Of a stretch of 42,633 nt of DNA, positions 16,428 through 25,562 are shown piece after piece. The position numbers were made by a program, and so were the translations under genes. This stretch comes from an uncultured Pelagibacteraceae bacterium (GTDB taxonomy: Bacteria > Pseudomonadota > Alphaproteobacteria > Pelagibacterales > Pelagibacteraceae). The stretch covers positions 1-42,633 of the forward strand of contig CACJPW010000004.1 of the NCBI GenBank assembly GCA_902595375.1, written 5' to 3'. How positions within the stretch are numbered: the first letter of the stretch is position 1; each line of letters starts with the position of its first letter. A model generated the notes under the pieces. It did not search any database and had not been told where the DNA came from. It was given only the letters and a program-made list of their open reading frames with translations.

Positions 16428-17474
16428 ATGATCAAATCATTTAAGACTTGGATTTTGGTTGGATTAGCATCTTTGCTATTGGTCGCTTGCGGTCAAGGCG
16501 GCGGTGGTGCTGGTTCTAAAAAATCTAAAACTTTAGAAAACACAAAAAAAGCCGGTTTTGTAAAATGTGGAGTTTCACAAGGTTTACCTGGTTTTTCTAA
16601 CGCTGATGAAGCAGGAAACTGGACTGGTATAGATGTGGATGTATGTAGAGCTGTTGCAGCTGCTGTTTTAGGAGACGCTGATAAAGTTAAATATACACCC
16701 CTAAGTGCAAAAGAAAGATTTACAGCTTTAACGTCTGGAGAAATCGATGTTCTTGCACGTAACACAACTTGGACATTATCAAGAGATGCTGACATTGGTT
16801 TAACATTTGTTGGTGTAAACTTTTACGATGGCCAAGGTTTCATGGTAAGAAAAAATTCTGGAATTAATTCTGTGAATGATTTCAAAAACGGTATTTCCGC
16901 TTGTACAAATACAGGTACAACTACTGAGCTTAACATGAGAGACTTCTTTAATTCTAAAAACATAAGCTACGAGCCGATTGCGTTTGAAAAAGCTGACGAA
17001 GTTGTTCAAGCTTATGATGCAGGAAGATGTGATACTTACACTACTGATAAATCTGGTTTAGCGGCACAAAGAACTAAAATGTCAAACCCAGATGAGCACA
17101 AAGTATTGCCTGAAACGATTTCTAAAGAACCTTTAGGTCCTGTTGTAAGACAAGGGGATGCAGTATGGGAAGATATCGTAAGATGGTCTCTAAATACTAT
17201 GATCGAAGCTGAAGAATATGGTGTTAATTCATCTAACGCTTCAAGCCTAAAAGACTCTGAGAACCCAGCTATAAAGAGATTAGTTGGTTCTGAAGGTGAA
17301 TTAGGTGCTGCTTTTGGTCTAGATAATGACTGGAGCTTAAGAATTATCGAGCAAGTTGGTAACTACGGTGAAAGTTATAAAAAACACATAGCTGATACTG
17401 GAATTTTACCTAACAGAGGTCCTAATCAATTATGGACCAAAGGTGGAATTCTTTACGTGCCACCAGCAAGATAA
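16428..17474 (+). CDS. aapJ: General L-amino-acid ABC transporter binding protein
   Basis: This 348-residue protein is the periplasmic receptor of the AapJQMP/BztABCD-type system. It contains GVSQGLPGFSNADEAGNWTG, DVDVCRAVAAAVLGD, TFVGVNFYDGQGFMV and C-terminal LPNRGPNQLWTKGGILYVPP, all strong family marks. The signal peptide ends in a lipobox (LVAC, Cys21) followed by a Gly-rich spacer, so it is predicted to be a membrane-anchored lipoprotein. It is followed by a strong hairpin before aapQ. Codon use is the less AT-rich kind, indicating high expression. Confidence 0.95.
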   Translation: MIKSFKTWILVGLASLLLVACGQGGGGAGSKKSKTLENTKKAGFVKCGVSQGLPGFSNADEAGNWTGIDVDVCRAVAAAVLGDADKVKYTPLSAKERFTALTSGEIDVLARNTTWTLSRDADIGLTFVGVNFYDGQGFMVRKNSGINSVNDFKNGISACTNTGTTTELNMRDFFNSKNISYEPIAFEKADEVVQAYDAGRCDTYTTDKSGLAAQRTKMSNPDEHKVLPETISKEPLGPVVRQGDAVWEDIVRWSLNTMIEAEEYGVNSSNASSLKDSENPAIKRLVGSEGELGAAFGLDNDWSLRIIEQVGNYGESYKKHIADTGILPNRGPNQLWTKGGILYVPPAR

Positions 17475-17490
17475 TTGCTAATTAATTAAA

Positions 17491-17521
17491 AAGGGCTGGA
17501 TTTATCCAGCCCTTTTTTTTA
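17491..17521 (+). terminator. Hairpin with T-tract between aapJ and aapQ
   Basis: GGGCTGGA (17494-17501) pairs with TCCAGCCC (17506-17513) around the loop TTTA, with flanking A's and a run of eight T's. It is a strong intrinsic terminator shape. aapQ starts at 17536, only about 14 bases later, so permease expression must come from read-through. Confidence 0.85.
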
Positions 17522-17535
17522 TTCTTAATTTTTAA

Positions 17536-18711
17536 ATGAATCTTAAAAAACTAAACATAGAAAATAAGAAAATTAGAGATTTAATTCCTCAAGTATTAAC
17601 TGTTTTAGCTTTACTTTCTGTAATAATTTATTTTGCTATTAATGCTCAAATTAACATGGGCAATAGAGGAATATCTTTTGGTTTTGGTTTTTTAAATCAA
17701 GAGGCATCATTTGATATTACTTTTTCGATGATAGAATATGATGGCTCGCATTCGTATGGAAGAGCATTTTTAGTAGGTTTATTAAATACAATTTTAGTTT
17801 CAGTAATCGGAATATTTTTTGCGACAATTATAGGAGTGGTAGTGGGTATATCTCGACTATCAGATAATTATTTAATTGCTAAAGTAGCAGAGTGGTATGT
17901 AGAAATCTTTCGAAACATTCCTTTAATTTTGCAAATATTTTTCTGGTACTTTGCAGCGTTAAGAGCACTACCTTTACCTGAAAATGGTATAAGTTTTAAT
18001 GATATTTCATTTTTAACAATAAAAGGTTGGTATGTTCCAAAATTTATATGGACAAATTTTAATATTTTTCTTTTATCAATAATAACAGCTTTTATAGCAA
18101 TTTATTTTATTAATTCTTATGCAACCAAACAAAGAGAACAATTTGGAAAACAAATACCAACAATAATTATTTCTTTAGCAACATTAATATTAATACCTTT
18201 AATTACATTTCTTTTCCTTGGAGTATCTCTTACATTTGAATATCCCGTTTTAAAACAACTTTCTCCAACAGTCTTTACTTATGAGGGTGGTGTTAGTATT
18301 ATTCCAGAATTAATAGCTCTAGCTTTAGCTTTATCAATGTATACAGCAACATTCATTGCTGAAAATGTAAGAGCTGGAATTTTGGGTGTTGGTAAGGGTC
18401 AAAAAGAAGCTGCAGCAAGTATAGGATTAAATAAAAATCAAATTTTAAAACTTGTAGTGATGCCTCAAGCTTTGAGAATAATTATTCCACCAACTACAAA
18501 TCAGTATTTAAATTTAACAAAAAATTCATCATTAGCTGCTGCTATTGCTTATCCAGATATAGTATTAGTTTTTGCTGGAACTGCTTTAATGCAAACGGGT
18601 AGAGCAATTGAAATTATTTCAATTACGATGCTTACATATTTAACTTTAAGTATTTCAATCTCAATATTTATGAATTGGTACAATAAAAAAATGGCAATAA
18701 AGGAAAAATAA
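17536..18711 (+). CDS. aapQ: General L-amino-acid ABC transporter permease
   Basis: This 391-residue HisM-type permease has about eight hydrophobic segments. It carries the VEIFRNIPLILQIFFWY block near residue 121, TAEN-like FIAENVRAGI, and the EAA loop with AAASIGLNKNQ and MPQALRIIIPP around 290-325. Length matches AapQ/BztB, which carry an insert in the first half. With AapM it forms the heteromeric channel. Its stop overlaps the aapM start by one base (TAATG). Confidence 0.95.
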   Translation: MNLKKLNIENKKIRDLIPQVLTVLALLSVIIYFAINAQINMGNRGISFGFGFLNQEASFDITFSMIEYDGSHSYGRAFLVGLLNTILVSVIGIFFATIIGVVVGISRLSDNYLIAKVAEWYVEIFRNIPLILQIFFWYFAALRALPLPENGISFNDISFLTIKGWYVPKFIWTNFNIFLLSIITAFIAIYFINSYATKQREQFGKQIPTIIISLATLILIPLITFLFLGVSLTFEYPVLKQLSPTVFTYEGGVSIIPELIALALALSMYTATFIAENVRAGILGVGKGQKEAAASIGLNKNQILKLVVMPQALRIIIPPTTNQYLNLTKNSSLAAAIAYPDIVLVFAGTALMQTGRAIEIISITMLTYLTLSISISIFMNWYNKKMAIKEK

Positions 18712-19964
18712 TGAATTTTATCGTAAAACCTTCAAAAGAGAGTATTAAAACTTATGTTCCTATAGGTTTATCTCTAGTTTTTTTAAGTTTTTTTGATGTT
18801 TTTGTTAACGCTTTTTTTAATTTCAATTTAATGGAATTTTTGCCTACTCAATTAAGCTATTTTTTACCATTGATATTAGGTTTTATTGGTTTCCACCTTA
18901 TCAGAATTGAATTTAGTGGTGTTCGTTCTTTAGATATTTTGAATAAGAATATAAATTCCAATAATTTTAATGCATTATTAACACTTTTAACAATTTTTAT
19001 TATTATAAAATCTATTCCTCCAATGTTGGACTGGTTTATTTTAGATGCTAATTTTGCAGGTAATTCAAAAGACGATTGTACAGGTGATGGCGCTTGTTGG
19101 GTTTTTATAAAAGTTTGGTTCAATAGGTTTATGTATGGCCTATATCCTGATGCGGAACAATGGAGAATTAACACAGCTTTTTTAATCTTATTTGCTGTTG
19201 TGGGCGCTTCATTTTTTGTATCAGAAAAGCTTAAAAAATATTTTATCTTATTTCTAATTTTTGTCTTCCCGTTCTTAGGTATTAAACTTATTTCAGGTGG
19301 AAGTTTTGGACTTGAGTATGTCGAAAGTGCAGCCTGGGGAGGTCTTTCATTAACTTTTATTATTTCTGCTTTTGCAATACTTTTTTGTTTTCCGATTGGT
19401 GTAATTTTAGCATTAGGGAGAAGATCATCTTTACCAGCGATCAAATATATTTCCATAGGTTTTATAGAACTTTGGAGAGGTGTTCCACTAATTACGGTTT
19501 TATTTATGTCCGCTGTAATGTTTCCTATGTTTCTGCCTGATGGAACTTTTATTGATAAATTAATAAGAGTTCTAATAGCTATAACACTATTTGAAGCCGC
19601 ATATATGGCGGAAGTTGTAAGAGGAGGATTGCAGGCTTTACCAAAAGGTCAATATGAAGCTGCTAAGTCTTTAGGAATGGGCTATTGGAGAATGAATGCA
19701 CTCATCATATTGCCCCAAGCGCTTAAATTAGTGATACCTGGAATAGCTAATACTCTTTTAGCTCTTGTTAAAGATACACCATTAATCTTCGTTGTAGGGT
19801 TGATGGAATTAGCAGGTATGATAGGTTTAGCAAAAACTAATCCTAAATGGCTTGGAATGGCAATGGAGGGTTATGTTTTTGCAGGTTTAGTTTTCTGGAT
19901 AATATGTTATGCAATGAGTAGATATAGTCAAAATTTAGAGAAAAAATTAAGTACAGAAAGATAG
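18711..19964 (+). CDS. aapM: General L-amino-acid ABC transporter permease
   Basis: This 417-residue permease has an N-terminal extension with several extra hydrophobic segments (about 14-100), then the conserved permease domain: [52 protein letters not shown] and [12 protein letters not shown] periplasmic stretch with [10 protein letters not shown] contains two cysteines that may form a disulfide. It is somewhat longer than rhizobial AapM. The gene lies between aapQ (one-base overlap) and aapP (2-base gap). Confidence 0.94.
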   Translation: MNFIVKPSKESIKTYVPIGLSLVFLSFFDVFVNAFFNFNLMEFLPTQLSYFLPLILGFIGFHLIRIEFSGVRSLDILNKNINSNNFNALLTLLTIFIIIKSIPPMLDWFILDANFAGNSKDDCTGDGACWVFIKVWFNRFMYGLYPDAEQWRINTAFLILFAVVGASFFVSEKLKKYFILFLIFVFPFLGIKLISGGSFGLEYVESAAWGGLSLTFIISAFAILFCFPIGVILALGRRSSLPAIKYISIGFIELWRGVPLITVLFMSAVMFPMFLPDGTFIDKLIRVLIAITLFEAAYMAEVVRGGLQALPKGQYEAAKSLGMGYWRMNALIILPQALKLVIPGIANTLLALVKDTPLIFVVGLMELAGMIGLAKTNPKWLGMAMEGYVFAGLVFWIICYAMSRYSQNLEKKLSTER

Positions 19965-19966
19965 CA

Positions 19967-20698
19967 ATGTCAAAAATTATTGAATTAAAAAAAGTAAATA
20001 AATGGTTTGATAAGTTTCAAGTTCTTAAGGATATTGATCTCGAAGTAGCTCCACAAGAAAAAATTGTTATATGTGGGCCATCTGGATCAGGAAAGTCGAC
20101 GTTAATAAGATGCATTAATAGACTGGAAGAGCACCAAGAAGGAAATATTATTGTTGATGGCACAGAGCTTTCTGAGAGCACAAAAAATATTGAAAAAATA
20201 AGAGCTGAAGTTGGAATGGTTTTTCAACAATTTAATTTATTTCCCCACTTATCTATTTTAGATAATTGCTCTTTGGCACCTATATGGGTTAAAAAACTCC
20301 CAAAAAAACAAGCCGAAGAAGTTGCAATGAATAATTTAAAAAGAGTTCAAATTGATGATCAAGCTTTAAAATTCCCAGGACAACTTTCAGGAGGTCAACA
20401 ACAACGTGCTGCTATTGCAAGAGCTTTGTGTATGGAACCAAAAATAATGTTATTCGATGAACCAACATCTGCATTAGATCCTGAAATGATTAAAGAGGTA
20501 TTAGATGTAATGGTTGATTTAGCAAAAGGCGGAATGACTATGATAGTTGTAACACACGAAATGGGATTTGCTAAAGAAGTTGCTGATTACATGATTTTTA
20601 TGGATGAAGGTAAAATTGTAGAGAGAGCTAAAACAAGAGAATTTTTTGAAAATCCCAAATCTGAGAGAACTAAATTATTTTTAAGTCAAATATTATAA
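19967..20698 (+). CDS. aapP: General L-amino-acid ABC transporter ATP-binding protein
   Basis: This 243-residue polar-amino-acid ATPase has Walker [10 protein letters not shown] (37-45), [11 protein letters not shown] (85-95), signature LSGGQ (140-144), Walker B D164-E165 and [13 protein letters not shown]. All catalytic elements are canonical, and the length is the family norm without a TOBE domain. It is the last gene of the aap operon and overlaps the end of the convergent cysteine synthase gene by 6 bases. Confidence 0.96.
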   Translation: MSKIIELKKVNKWFDKFQVLKDIDLEVAPQEKIVICGPSGSGKSTLIRCINRLEEHQEGNIIVDGTELSESTKNIEKIRAEVGMVFQQFNLFPHLSILDNCSLAPIWVKKLPKKQAEEVAMNNLKRVQIDDQALKFPGQLSGGQQQRAAIARALCMEPKIMLFDEPTSALDPEMIKEVLDVMVDLAKGGMTMIVVTHEMGFAKEVADYMIFMDEGKIVERAKTREFFENPKSERTKLFLSQIL

Positions 20699-21688
20699 CC
20701 AATTAGGTATAGGTAAATTTTTCTCTTTTAAAAAATTTTTATTAAATATTTTACTCGCATAACGCTTACCATGATCACAAAGTATTGTTACAATATTTTT
20801 TCCTGGACCCATTATTTTTGCCAATTTAATTGCACCAGCGATGTTTATACCTGATGACCCCCCAAGCACAATTTTTTGTTTTTCTATCAAGTCAAAAACT
20901 ATATTTAAGGCCTCTGTATCGTTTGTTTGAAATGCTTCATCTATTAAAGCTTTTTCAAAGTTCTTTGTAATTCTTGCAGTTCCAATCCCCTCAGTTATCG
21001 AATTACCTGAACTTACTAATTTTTTAGTTTTAATATAGGAATAAAGCGATGATCCCATTGGATCCGATAAAGCGATCTTAATATTTTTATTCTTATTCTT
21101 TAATCCAATTGAAACACCAGCTAGTGTTCCACCTGTTCCTACTGCACATGTAAAACCATCAATAGAGCCTGCTGTTTGGCTCCATATTTCTTCAGCTGTG
21201 GTTCTTATGTGTGCTTCTGTATTTACAACATTGTCAAATTGATTTGCCCAGTAAACTCCATTTTTATCTATTTTATTTAGATCTTCTGCAATTTTTTTTG
21301 ATTGTTTAATATAATTATTAGGATTGGAATAAGGAACCGCATCAACTTCAATTAATTCCGCGCCTAGCTTTCTTAAGGTTTCTTTTTTTTCTATCGATTG
21401 GGTTTTTGGTATGACTATTTTAAGTTTTAAATCGTATTCTTTACAGACTATAGCTAGTCCTATACCGGTGTTACCAGCTGTCCCTTCTACGATAGTACCA
21501 CCCTTTGATATTAGTTTTTTTTTAATAGCATCTTGCACTATAAATAGTGCCGCTCTATCTTTTACAGACTCACCAGGATTATAATATTCAGCTTTTCCAT
21601 ATATATTGCATCCAGTCAATTCTGAGGCTTGTTTTAATCTTACTAATGGTGTATTTCCAATTTGCGATATAATCGTATTAGTATCCAT
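20693..21688 (-). CDS. cysK: Cysteine synthase A (alphaproteobacterial long form)
   Basis: This 331-residue PLP enzyme makes cysteine from O-acetylserine and sulfide. The PLP lysine is Lys43 in [10 protein letters not shown], the substrate loop reads EGTAGNTG (68-75; E. coli CysK has a TSGNTG form), and the PLP phosphate loop is GTGGTLAG. The C-terminus ([13 protein letters not shown], then NLPIPNWL) matches the alphaproteobacterial cysteine synthase form. The ATG at 21688 is only 12 bases from the divergent start of the next gene. Confidence 0.92.
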   Translation of the reverse strand: MDTNTIISQIGNTPLVRLKQASELTGCNIYGKAEYYNPGESVKDRAALFIVQDAIKKKLISKGGTIVEGTAGNTGIGLAIVCKEYDLKLKIVIPKTQSIEKKETLRKLGAELIEVDAVPYSNPNNYIKQSKKIAEDLNKIDKNGVYWANQFDNVVNTEAHIRTTAEEIWSQTAGSIDGFTCAVGTGGTLAGVSIGLKNKNKNIKIALSDPMGSSLYSYIKTKKLVSSGNSITEGIGTARITKNFEKALIDEAFQTNDTEALNIVFDLIEKQKIVLGGSSGINIAGAIKLAKIMGPGKNIVTILCDHGKRYASKIFNKNFLKEKNLPIPNWL

Positions 21689-21700
21689 AACATTAAATAT

Positions 21701-22384
21701 ATGAAAAACTTTTTATTTTCAATTGGTTTAATTTTGTTTTTAATTACAAAAATTAATGCACATGTTGAGCACTATTCAAAATATAATTACCTAGAATACG
21801 AATTATATAGAAATAATAAATTAATAGGTTTTCACAGATACGAATTTAGTAGAGATGATAAAGATTTAAATATAACGAATGAGGTCAGCTTTAAAATTAC
21901 TAAACTCGGGGTTGATTTGTACAAATATTATGCTTCAGGAGTAGAAACTTACAAAAATAGTAAATTTATTGGTTTTACGTCTGAAACAAATCAAAATAAA
22001 AAAGAAAAATATGTAAATATTTCAATTGATCCTAAAGATAAAAATTTAATTATCGATGGTTCATCGTACAAAGGAAAAGCTGATAAAGAGATGATAATTG
22101 GAACATGGTGGAATCATGAAATCGTTCAAAAAAAAGCTCAAATAAGTGCAGTTTCAGGAAGAATTATAGAGCAAAAAGTAAAATTTGTAGGTAAAGAAAA
22201 AGTCAAAATAGGAGACAAAACATACAACACTCTTAGGTTTAATTTTAGCTCAGCAGACCCAAGTTTATCAAAAGATAAGAAATTAAACACAGATATTTGG
22301 TATGAAGAGGAAACCTTTTTATGGGTTAAAGCAGCTTTTGATAAAACTGGATACTGGGAATATAGGCTAAAAACGGTTAAATAA
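21701..22384 (+). CDS. DUF6134-like secreted protein
   Basis: This protein has 227 residues from the ATG at 21701. An in-frame upstream TTG at 21662 lies inside cysK and would bury the signal peptide, so it is rejected as the start. Residues 1-20 form a signal peptide ending INA. The mature part is beta-rich (YLEYELYRNNKLIGFHRYEF, WYEEETFLWVKAAF) and resembles the DUF6134 family of periplasmic proteins of unknown function. A perfect TATAAT at 21668-21673 inside the 5' end of cysK is a plausible -10. Confidence 0.7.
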   Translation: MKNFLFSIGLILFLITKINAHVEHYSKYNYLEYELYRNNKLIGFHRYEFSRDDKDLNITNEVSFKITKLGVDLYKYYASGVETYKNSKFIGFTSETNQNKKEKYVNISIDPKDKNLIIDGSSYKGKADKEMIIGTWWNHEIVQKKAQISAVSGRIIEQKVKFVGKEKVKIGDKTYNTLRFNFSSADPSLSKDKKLNTDIWYEEETFLWVKAAFDKTGYWEYRLKTVK

Positions 22385-22525
22385 TAAAATTTCACACTTC
22401 ATTTTTAAGAGATAGTCAATAGTAAAAGTTGGTATTTTGCACTTTTTTTTTAATAAAAAAAAAAATTATTTGTATTGCCAAAGAGTTCATTTTGAGGTTT
22501 TATAATTAAAAATTTAGGGAGTTCA

Positions 22526-22891
22526 ATGGAAGAAAACTTTAACATTCACTTAGGTAAAAAGTTAAGAATGCGAAGATTATCTTTAGGTTTAACCCAAACA
22601 AAAGTTGCTCAAGCTATAAATGTTACATTTCAGCAGATTCAAAAGTATGAAAAGGGCACAAATGGGGTTAGTTCTAATAGATTAATGCAATTATCTCAGT
22701 TTTTAAAAGTTCCAATAATTTATTTTTTTGAAGATTATAGAGAATTTAAAGACATGAGCTCGAATAATGAAATAAATGATGATTTAAATTATTCTTTTTT
22801 AAGCAGAACATTTTCTTCTTTATCACGAACTCAGAAAGATAAAATTTTACAAATTTTAAGCAATACATCTAAATTTGAAAAAGTTGGCTAG
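22526..22891 (+). CDS. XRE-family transcriptional regulator
   Basis: This 121-residue protein has an N-terminal helix-turn-helix of the Cro/CI type: LGKKLRMRRLSLGLTQTKVA, then INVTFQQIQKYEKG (about 9-67). A short C-terminal part (FSSLSRTQKDKILQIL) may mediate dimerisation. It looks like the small XRE regulators conserved in alphaproteobacterial chromosomes. A TATAAT at 22501-22506 and ribosome site GGGAG precede the ATG. Targets are unknown. It lies just outside the left end of the restriction island, so it is probably not part of it. Confidence 0.85.
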   Translation: MEENFNIHLGKKLRMRRLSLGLTQTKVAQAINVTFQQIQKYEKGTNGVSSNRLMQLSQFLKVPIIYFFEDYREFKDMSSNNEINDDLNYSFLSRTFSSLSRTQKDKILQILSNTSKFEKVG

Positions 22892-22892
22892 T

Positions 22893-22968
22893 TGGCTCCT
22901 CGGGCAGGACTCGAACCTGCGACCAATTGATTAACAGTCAACTGCTCTACCAACTGAGCTACCGAGGA
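22893..22968 (-). tRNA. tRNA-Asn (anticodon GTT)
   Basis: The minus strand gives a 76-base cloverleaf beginning TCCTCGG and ending CCGAGGA-G-CCA. The D-arm is TAGCTCAGTTGGTAGAGCA, the anticodon loop CTGTTAA carries GTT, and the T-loop is TTCGAGT. The encoded CCA lies at 22893-22895, two bases after the XRE gene. Confidence 0.96.
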
Positions 22969-23016
22969 ATAAAAGCGAACATACTTTTTTTACTAATATA
23001 AAACAACTGATTTTTT

Positions 23017-23061
23017 TGGAGGCCACGCCCAGAATCGAACTGAGATAAAAGGATTTGCAAT
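23017..23061 (-). repeat. Displaced 3' fragment of tRNA-Cys (att-like direct repeat, left copy)
   Basis: This 45-base stretch matches 44/45 the 3' half of the intact tRNA-Cys at 28592-28636, from the CCA end through the T-arm and variable region to the anticodon. The single mismatch (23043, A for G) breaks a T-stem pair, and after 23061 similarity stops, so it is not a functional tRNA. This is the pattern left when an element integrates at the 3' end of a tRNA gene: the old 3' end stays behind and the tRNA is rebuilt at the other boundary. Confidence 0.9.
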
Positions 23062-23183
23062 ATTCTGGTTTCACAATATCTGTTCTCTCTGGTGCTCTCT
23101 AGCACTATTTCATAGGTAAAATTCATCATCCGTAGTTTCAATTTAAATATATATATTGAAAAATCTATCTTAAAAATTACTAC

Positions 23184-23205
23184 AAACCAGTCCTTAAACC
23201 AGTCC
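23184..23205 (+). repeat. Paired ACCAGTCC repeat, left end of island
   Basis: AAACCAGTCC occurs twice in direct orientation (23184-23193 and 23196-23205), a 12-base period, just upstream of hsdM. A matching pair in the same orientation and with the same period lies after hsdR. It could be a recombinase arm-type site, or an operator, since the second copy ends about where a -35 element would be. Confidence 0.75.
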
Positions 23206-23224
23206 CTATAACTAATAAATCTGA

Positions 23225-23230
23225 TATACT
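23225..23230 (+). promoter_or_regulatory. Putative -10 of hsdMS, suggesting a leaderless transcript
   Basis: TATACT at 23225-23230 would place the transcription start at about 23237, next to the ATG at 23238. No Shine-Dalgarno sequence precedes this ATG, so the mRNA may be leaderless. The -35 position is occupied by the ACCAGTCC repeat rather than a TTGACA-like element. Confidence 0.4.
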
Positions 23231-23237
23231 TATTTAT

Positions 23238-25562
23238 ATGTCTTCGAGTTTAACCTATAAAAAAATTGCTAATTACGTCTTTAATTTAGCAGATGACACT
23301 TTAAGGGGATCTTTCAGAAGACATGAATACGGAAACGTAATAATCCCATTCACTGTTCTTAAAAGATTGGACTCTATACTTGAGCCTGATAAACAAAATA
23401 TAATTGATTTATATAAAAAATGGAAAACTAAATCAAAAAATTATGAGGAAATAATTTTAAATAAATCAAAAGTTAAATTTTTAAATTATTCAAATTTTTC
23501 ATTAGATGTTTTAAAAAAAGATCATCAAAATATTAAAAGAAATTTCACAAAATATCTTGATAGCTTTAGCGAAAATGTAAAAGATATTCTTCAAAACTTT
23601 GAAATACCAAAGATAGTAGAAAAACTTGATAGAACAGATAGGCTTTATGGAGTAATAAGTAAATTTAGTGCAATGGACCTATCTCCAAAGTCTGTAAGCA
23701 ATCATGAAATGGGACTACTATTTGAAGAGGTGCTAAGATTTAGCAATGAACTTGCTAATGAGACTAGTGGAGAACATTATACACCAAGAGATATAGTTGA
23801 ACTTTTAGTCTCGTTAATATTCGCTCCAGAGAAAAAAAATTTTTTAAAATCAAACAAGGTAACATCTATTTATGATCCCTGTTGTGGCACAGGCGGAATG
23901 CTTACTATTGGAAAAAAATGGATAAATCAAAACTTAAATAAAACTGCAAAAGTGTTTATGTGCGGTCAAGAATTACTCCCAGAAGCCTTTGCAATTTGTA
24001 AAGCAGATATGCTCATAACGGGTGAAGATGACAGAAATATAAGAGGGCCTATAAGCACTCTTTCTAAAGATCAATTTAGTAGAGAAAAATTTGAATACAT
24101 GATTACAAATCCGCCATTCGGAGAAGATTGGGAAGAGGATAAAAACGCTGTGTATGATGAGTCAAAAAAAGTTGATTCTCGTTTTCCAGCTGGATTACCT
24201 CGAATATCAGATGGGTCTTTACTTTTTTTACAACACATGATTTCCAAAATGGAGAAGAAAAATTCCAGAATCGGGGTAATTTTTAATAATTCTCCATTAA
24301 ATAATGGAGAGGCCGGTCAAGGTGAAACAAAAATTAGAGAATGGATTATAAAAAATGATCTACTAGAAACAATAATAGCTTTACCAGATGATATGTTTTT
24401 TAATACACCTATACATACTTTTATTTGGATTATTACTAATAAAAAAGACAAAAAAAGAAAAAACAAAATTCAATTAATTAATGCCGAAAATTTTTTCGTA
24501 TTACTGAGAAAAAGACTTAATAGTAAACGAAAAGAAATTTCAAAAGAAAATAAAGATAAAATACTCAAATTATACGATGATTTTAAAGAAAATGAATTTT
24601 CAAAAATATTTGATAATGACTATTTTAGATATAATGAGATCCATTTTGTGGAAAATACAAAAGTAAAGAAAAAGATTAAAAAAGTAATAAAAACAACAAA
24701 AATTAATCAAATTGACGAGATAATTAATAAAGAGATAAAAATTCACTTTCCTAATTCAGAACTTAAGAAAGATTATCTTAAAAAGGGTTATGAAATAAAT
24801 TTTCAGGAAATATTTTTTAAATACAGAAAATTTGAAAAAGTAGATCAAATAGATAATAAAATAAAATCTATTAGTCAAAAAATAGATGAAATAAACAATA
24901 TTAATTCAAAAATAAAATTAAATAATTTTGATAAAAAATCTTTAAAAAAAACTGGAATTCAATGGATGCAATTTATCCCTGATACTTGGCAATCAGATAA
25001 AATAAGAAACATTTTTCATTTTTCTAAAGAAAAAATAGGGGAGGCAAAAGATCAAAAAGTTTTATCACTCACTCAAACTGGTCTTAAAATTAGAGATACA
25101 AGTAAAAACGAAGGACAGTTACCTGATAGTTTTGACAAATATGCAATAGTTAGAGTTGGGGATATAGTAATGAATCCGATGGATTTGATAACTGGGTGGG
25201 TGGATAAATCAATTTATGAGGGGATTATAAGCCCAGCCTATTTTATATTGAGACCAAAAAAAAATTATGAAAAATATACAGATGTATTTCTTATTCAATT
25301 ACAAAGATTCTATCTAGAAAAAATTTTTCTCCCATATGGAAAAGGTGTTTCTTACGATTACAGATGGACACTTCAGCCAGAAAAAATGGGGGATTTTGAG
25401 TTAGTGTATCCTCCTGAAAAAGATATACAAAAATTTATGCAAGATTTAAATATTGTATTAAGAAATGAGAAAGAATTACTTAAATTATATAAAGAATTGC
25501 AAGAAATGACTAAATCAAGAATTATTTCAATTATGAGTAATTCATTTAATTATGAGAAATAA
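23238..25562 (+). CDS. hsdM: Type I-like DNA methyltransferase fused to a half-size specificity subunit (HsdM-HsdS)
   Basis: This 774-residue fusion begins with the HsdM N-terminal helical domain (about 1-150), followed by an N6-adenine methyltransferase domain with SAM motif DPCCGTGG (213-220) and catalytic NPPF (291-294). A Lys-rich, partly coiled-coil linker (about 430-565) leads to an HsdS-like part from residue 571: TGIQWMQFIPDTW opens a single target-recognition domain (about 571-735), and one helical spacer (ELLKLYKELQEMTKSRI) ends the protein. Standard HsdS has two such domains. There is no separate hsdS. Two fusions might pair to read a symmetric site. The stop abuts the hsdR start with no gap. 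Confidence 0.9.
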   Translation: MSSSLTYKKIANYVFNLADDTLRGSFRRHEYGNVIIPFTVLKRLDSILEPDKQNIIDLYKKWKTKSKNYEEIILNKSKVKFLNYSNFSLDVLKKDHQNIKRNFTKYLDSFSENVKDILQNFEIPKIVEKLDRTDRLYGVISKFSAMDLSPKSVSNHEMGLLFEEVLRFSNELANETSGEHYTPRDIVELLVSLIFAPEKKNFLKSNKVTSIYDPCCGTGGMLTIGKKWINQNLNKTAKVFMCGQELLPEAFAICKADMLITGEDDRNIRGPISTLSKDQFSREKFEYMITNPPFGEDWEEDKNAVYDESKKVDSRFPAGLPRISDGSLLFLQHMISKMEKKNSRIGVIFNNSPLNNGEAGQGETKIREWIIKNDLLETIIALPDDMFFNTPIHTFIWIITNKKDKKRKNKIQLINAENFFVLLRKRLNSKRKEISKENKDKILKLYDDFKENEFSKIFDNDYFRYNEIHFVENTKVKKKIKKVIKTTKINQIDEIINKEIKIHFPNSELKKDYLKKGYEINFQEIFFKYRKFEKVDQIDNKIKSISQKIDEINNINSKIKLNNFDKKSLKKTGIQWMQFIPDTWQSDKIRNIFHFSKEKIGEAKDQKVLSLTQTGLKIRDTSKNEGQLPDSFDKYAIVRVGDIVMNPMDLITGWVDKSIYEGIISPAYFILRPKKNYEKYTDVFLIQLQRFYLEKIFLPYGKGVSYDYRWTLQPEKMGDFELVYPPEKDIQKFMQDLNIVLRNEKELLKLYKELQEMTKSRIISIMSNSFNYEK

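Noticed and set aside
18857-19456. Long minus-strand open frame (199 codons) inside aapM
   Set aside because: It is antisense to a clear permease gene, has no family resemblance or start signal, and its composition mirrors the complementary strand.
21662-21700. Upstream TTG start for the DUF6134 gene
   Set aside because: It would sit inside cysK and put 13 residues before an otherwise perfect signal peptide.
23017-23061. Second functional tRNA-Cys
   Set aside because: Only the 3' half is present; the 5' acceptor and D-arm are missing and a T-stem pair is broken.
22959-23141. Minus-strand frame from tRNA-Asn through the tRNA-Cys fragment
   Set aside because: It overlaps tRNA-Asn and the att-like repeat and has no protein-like features.
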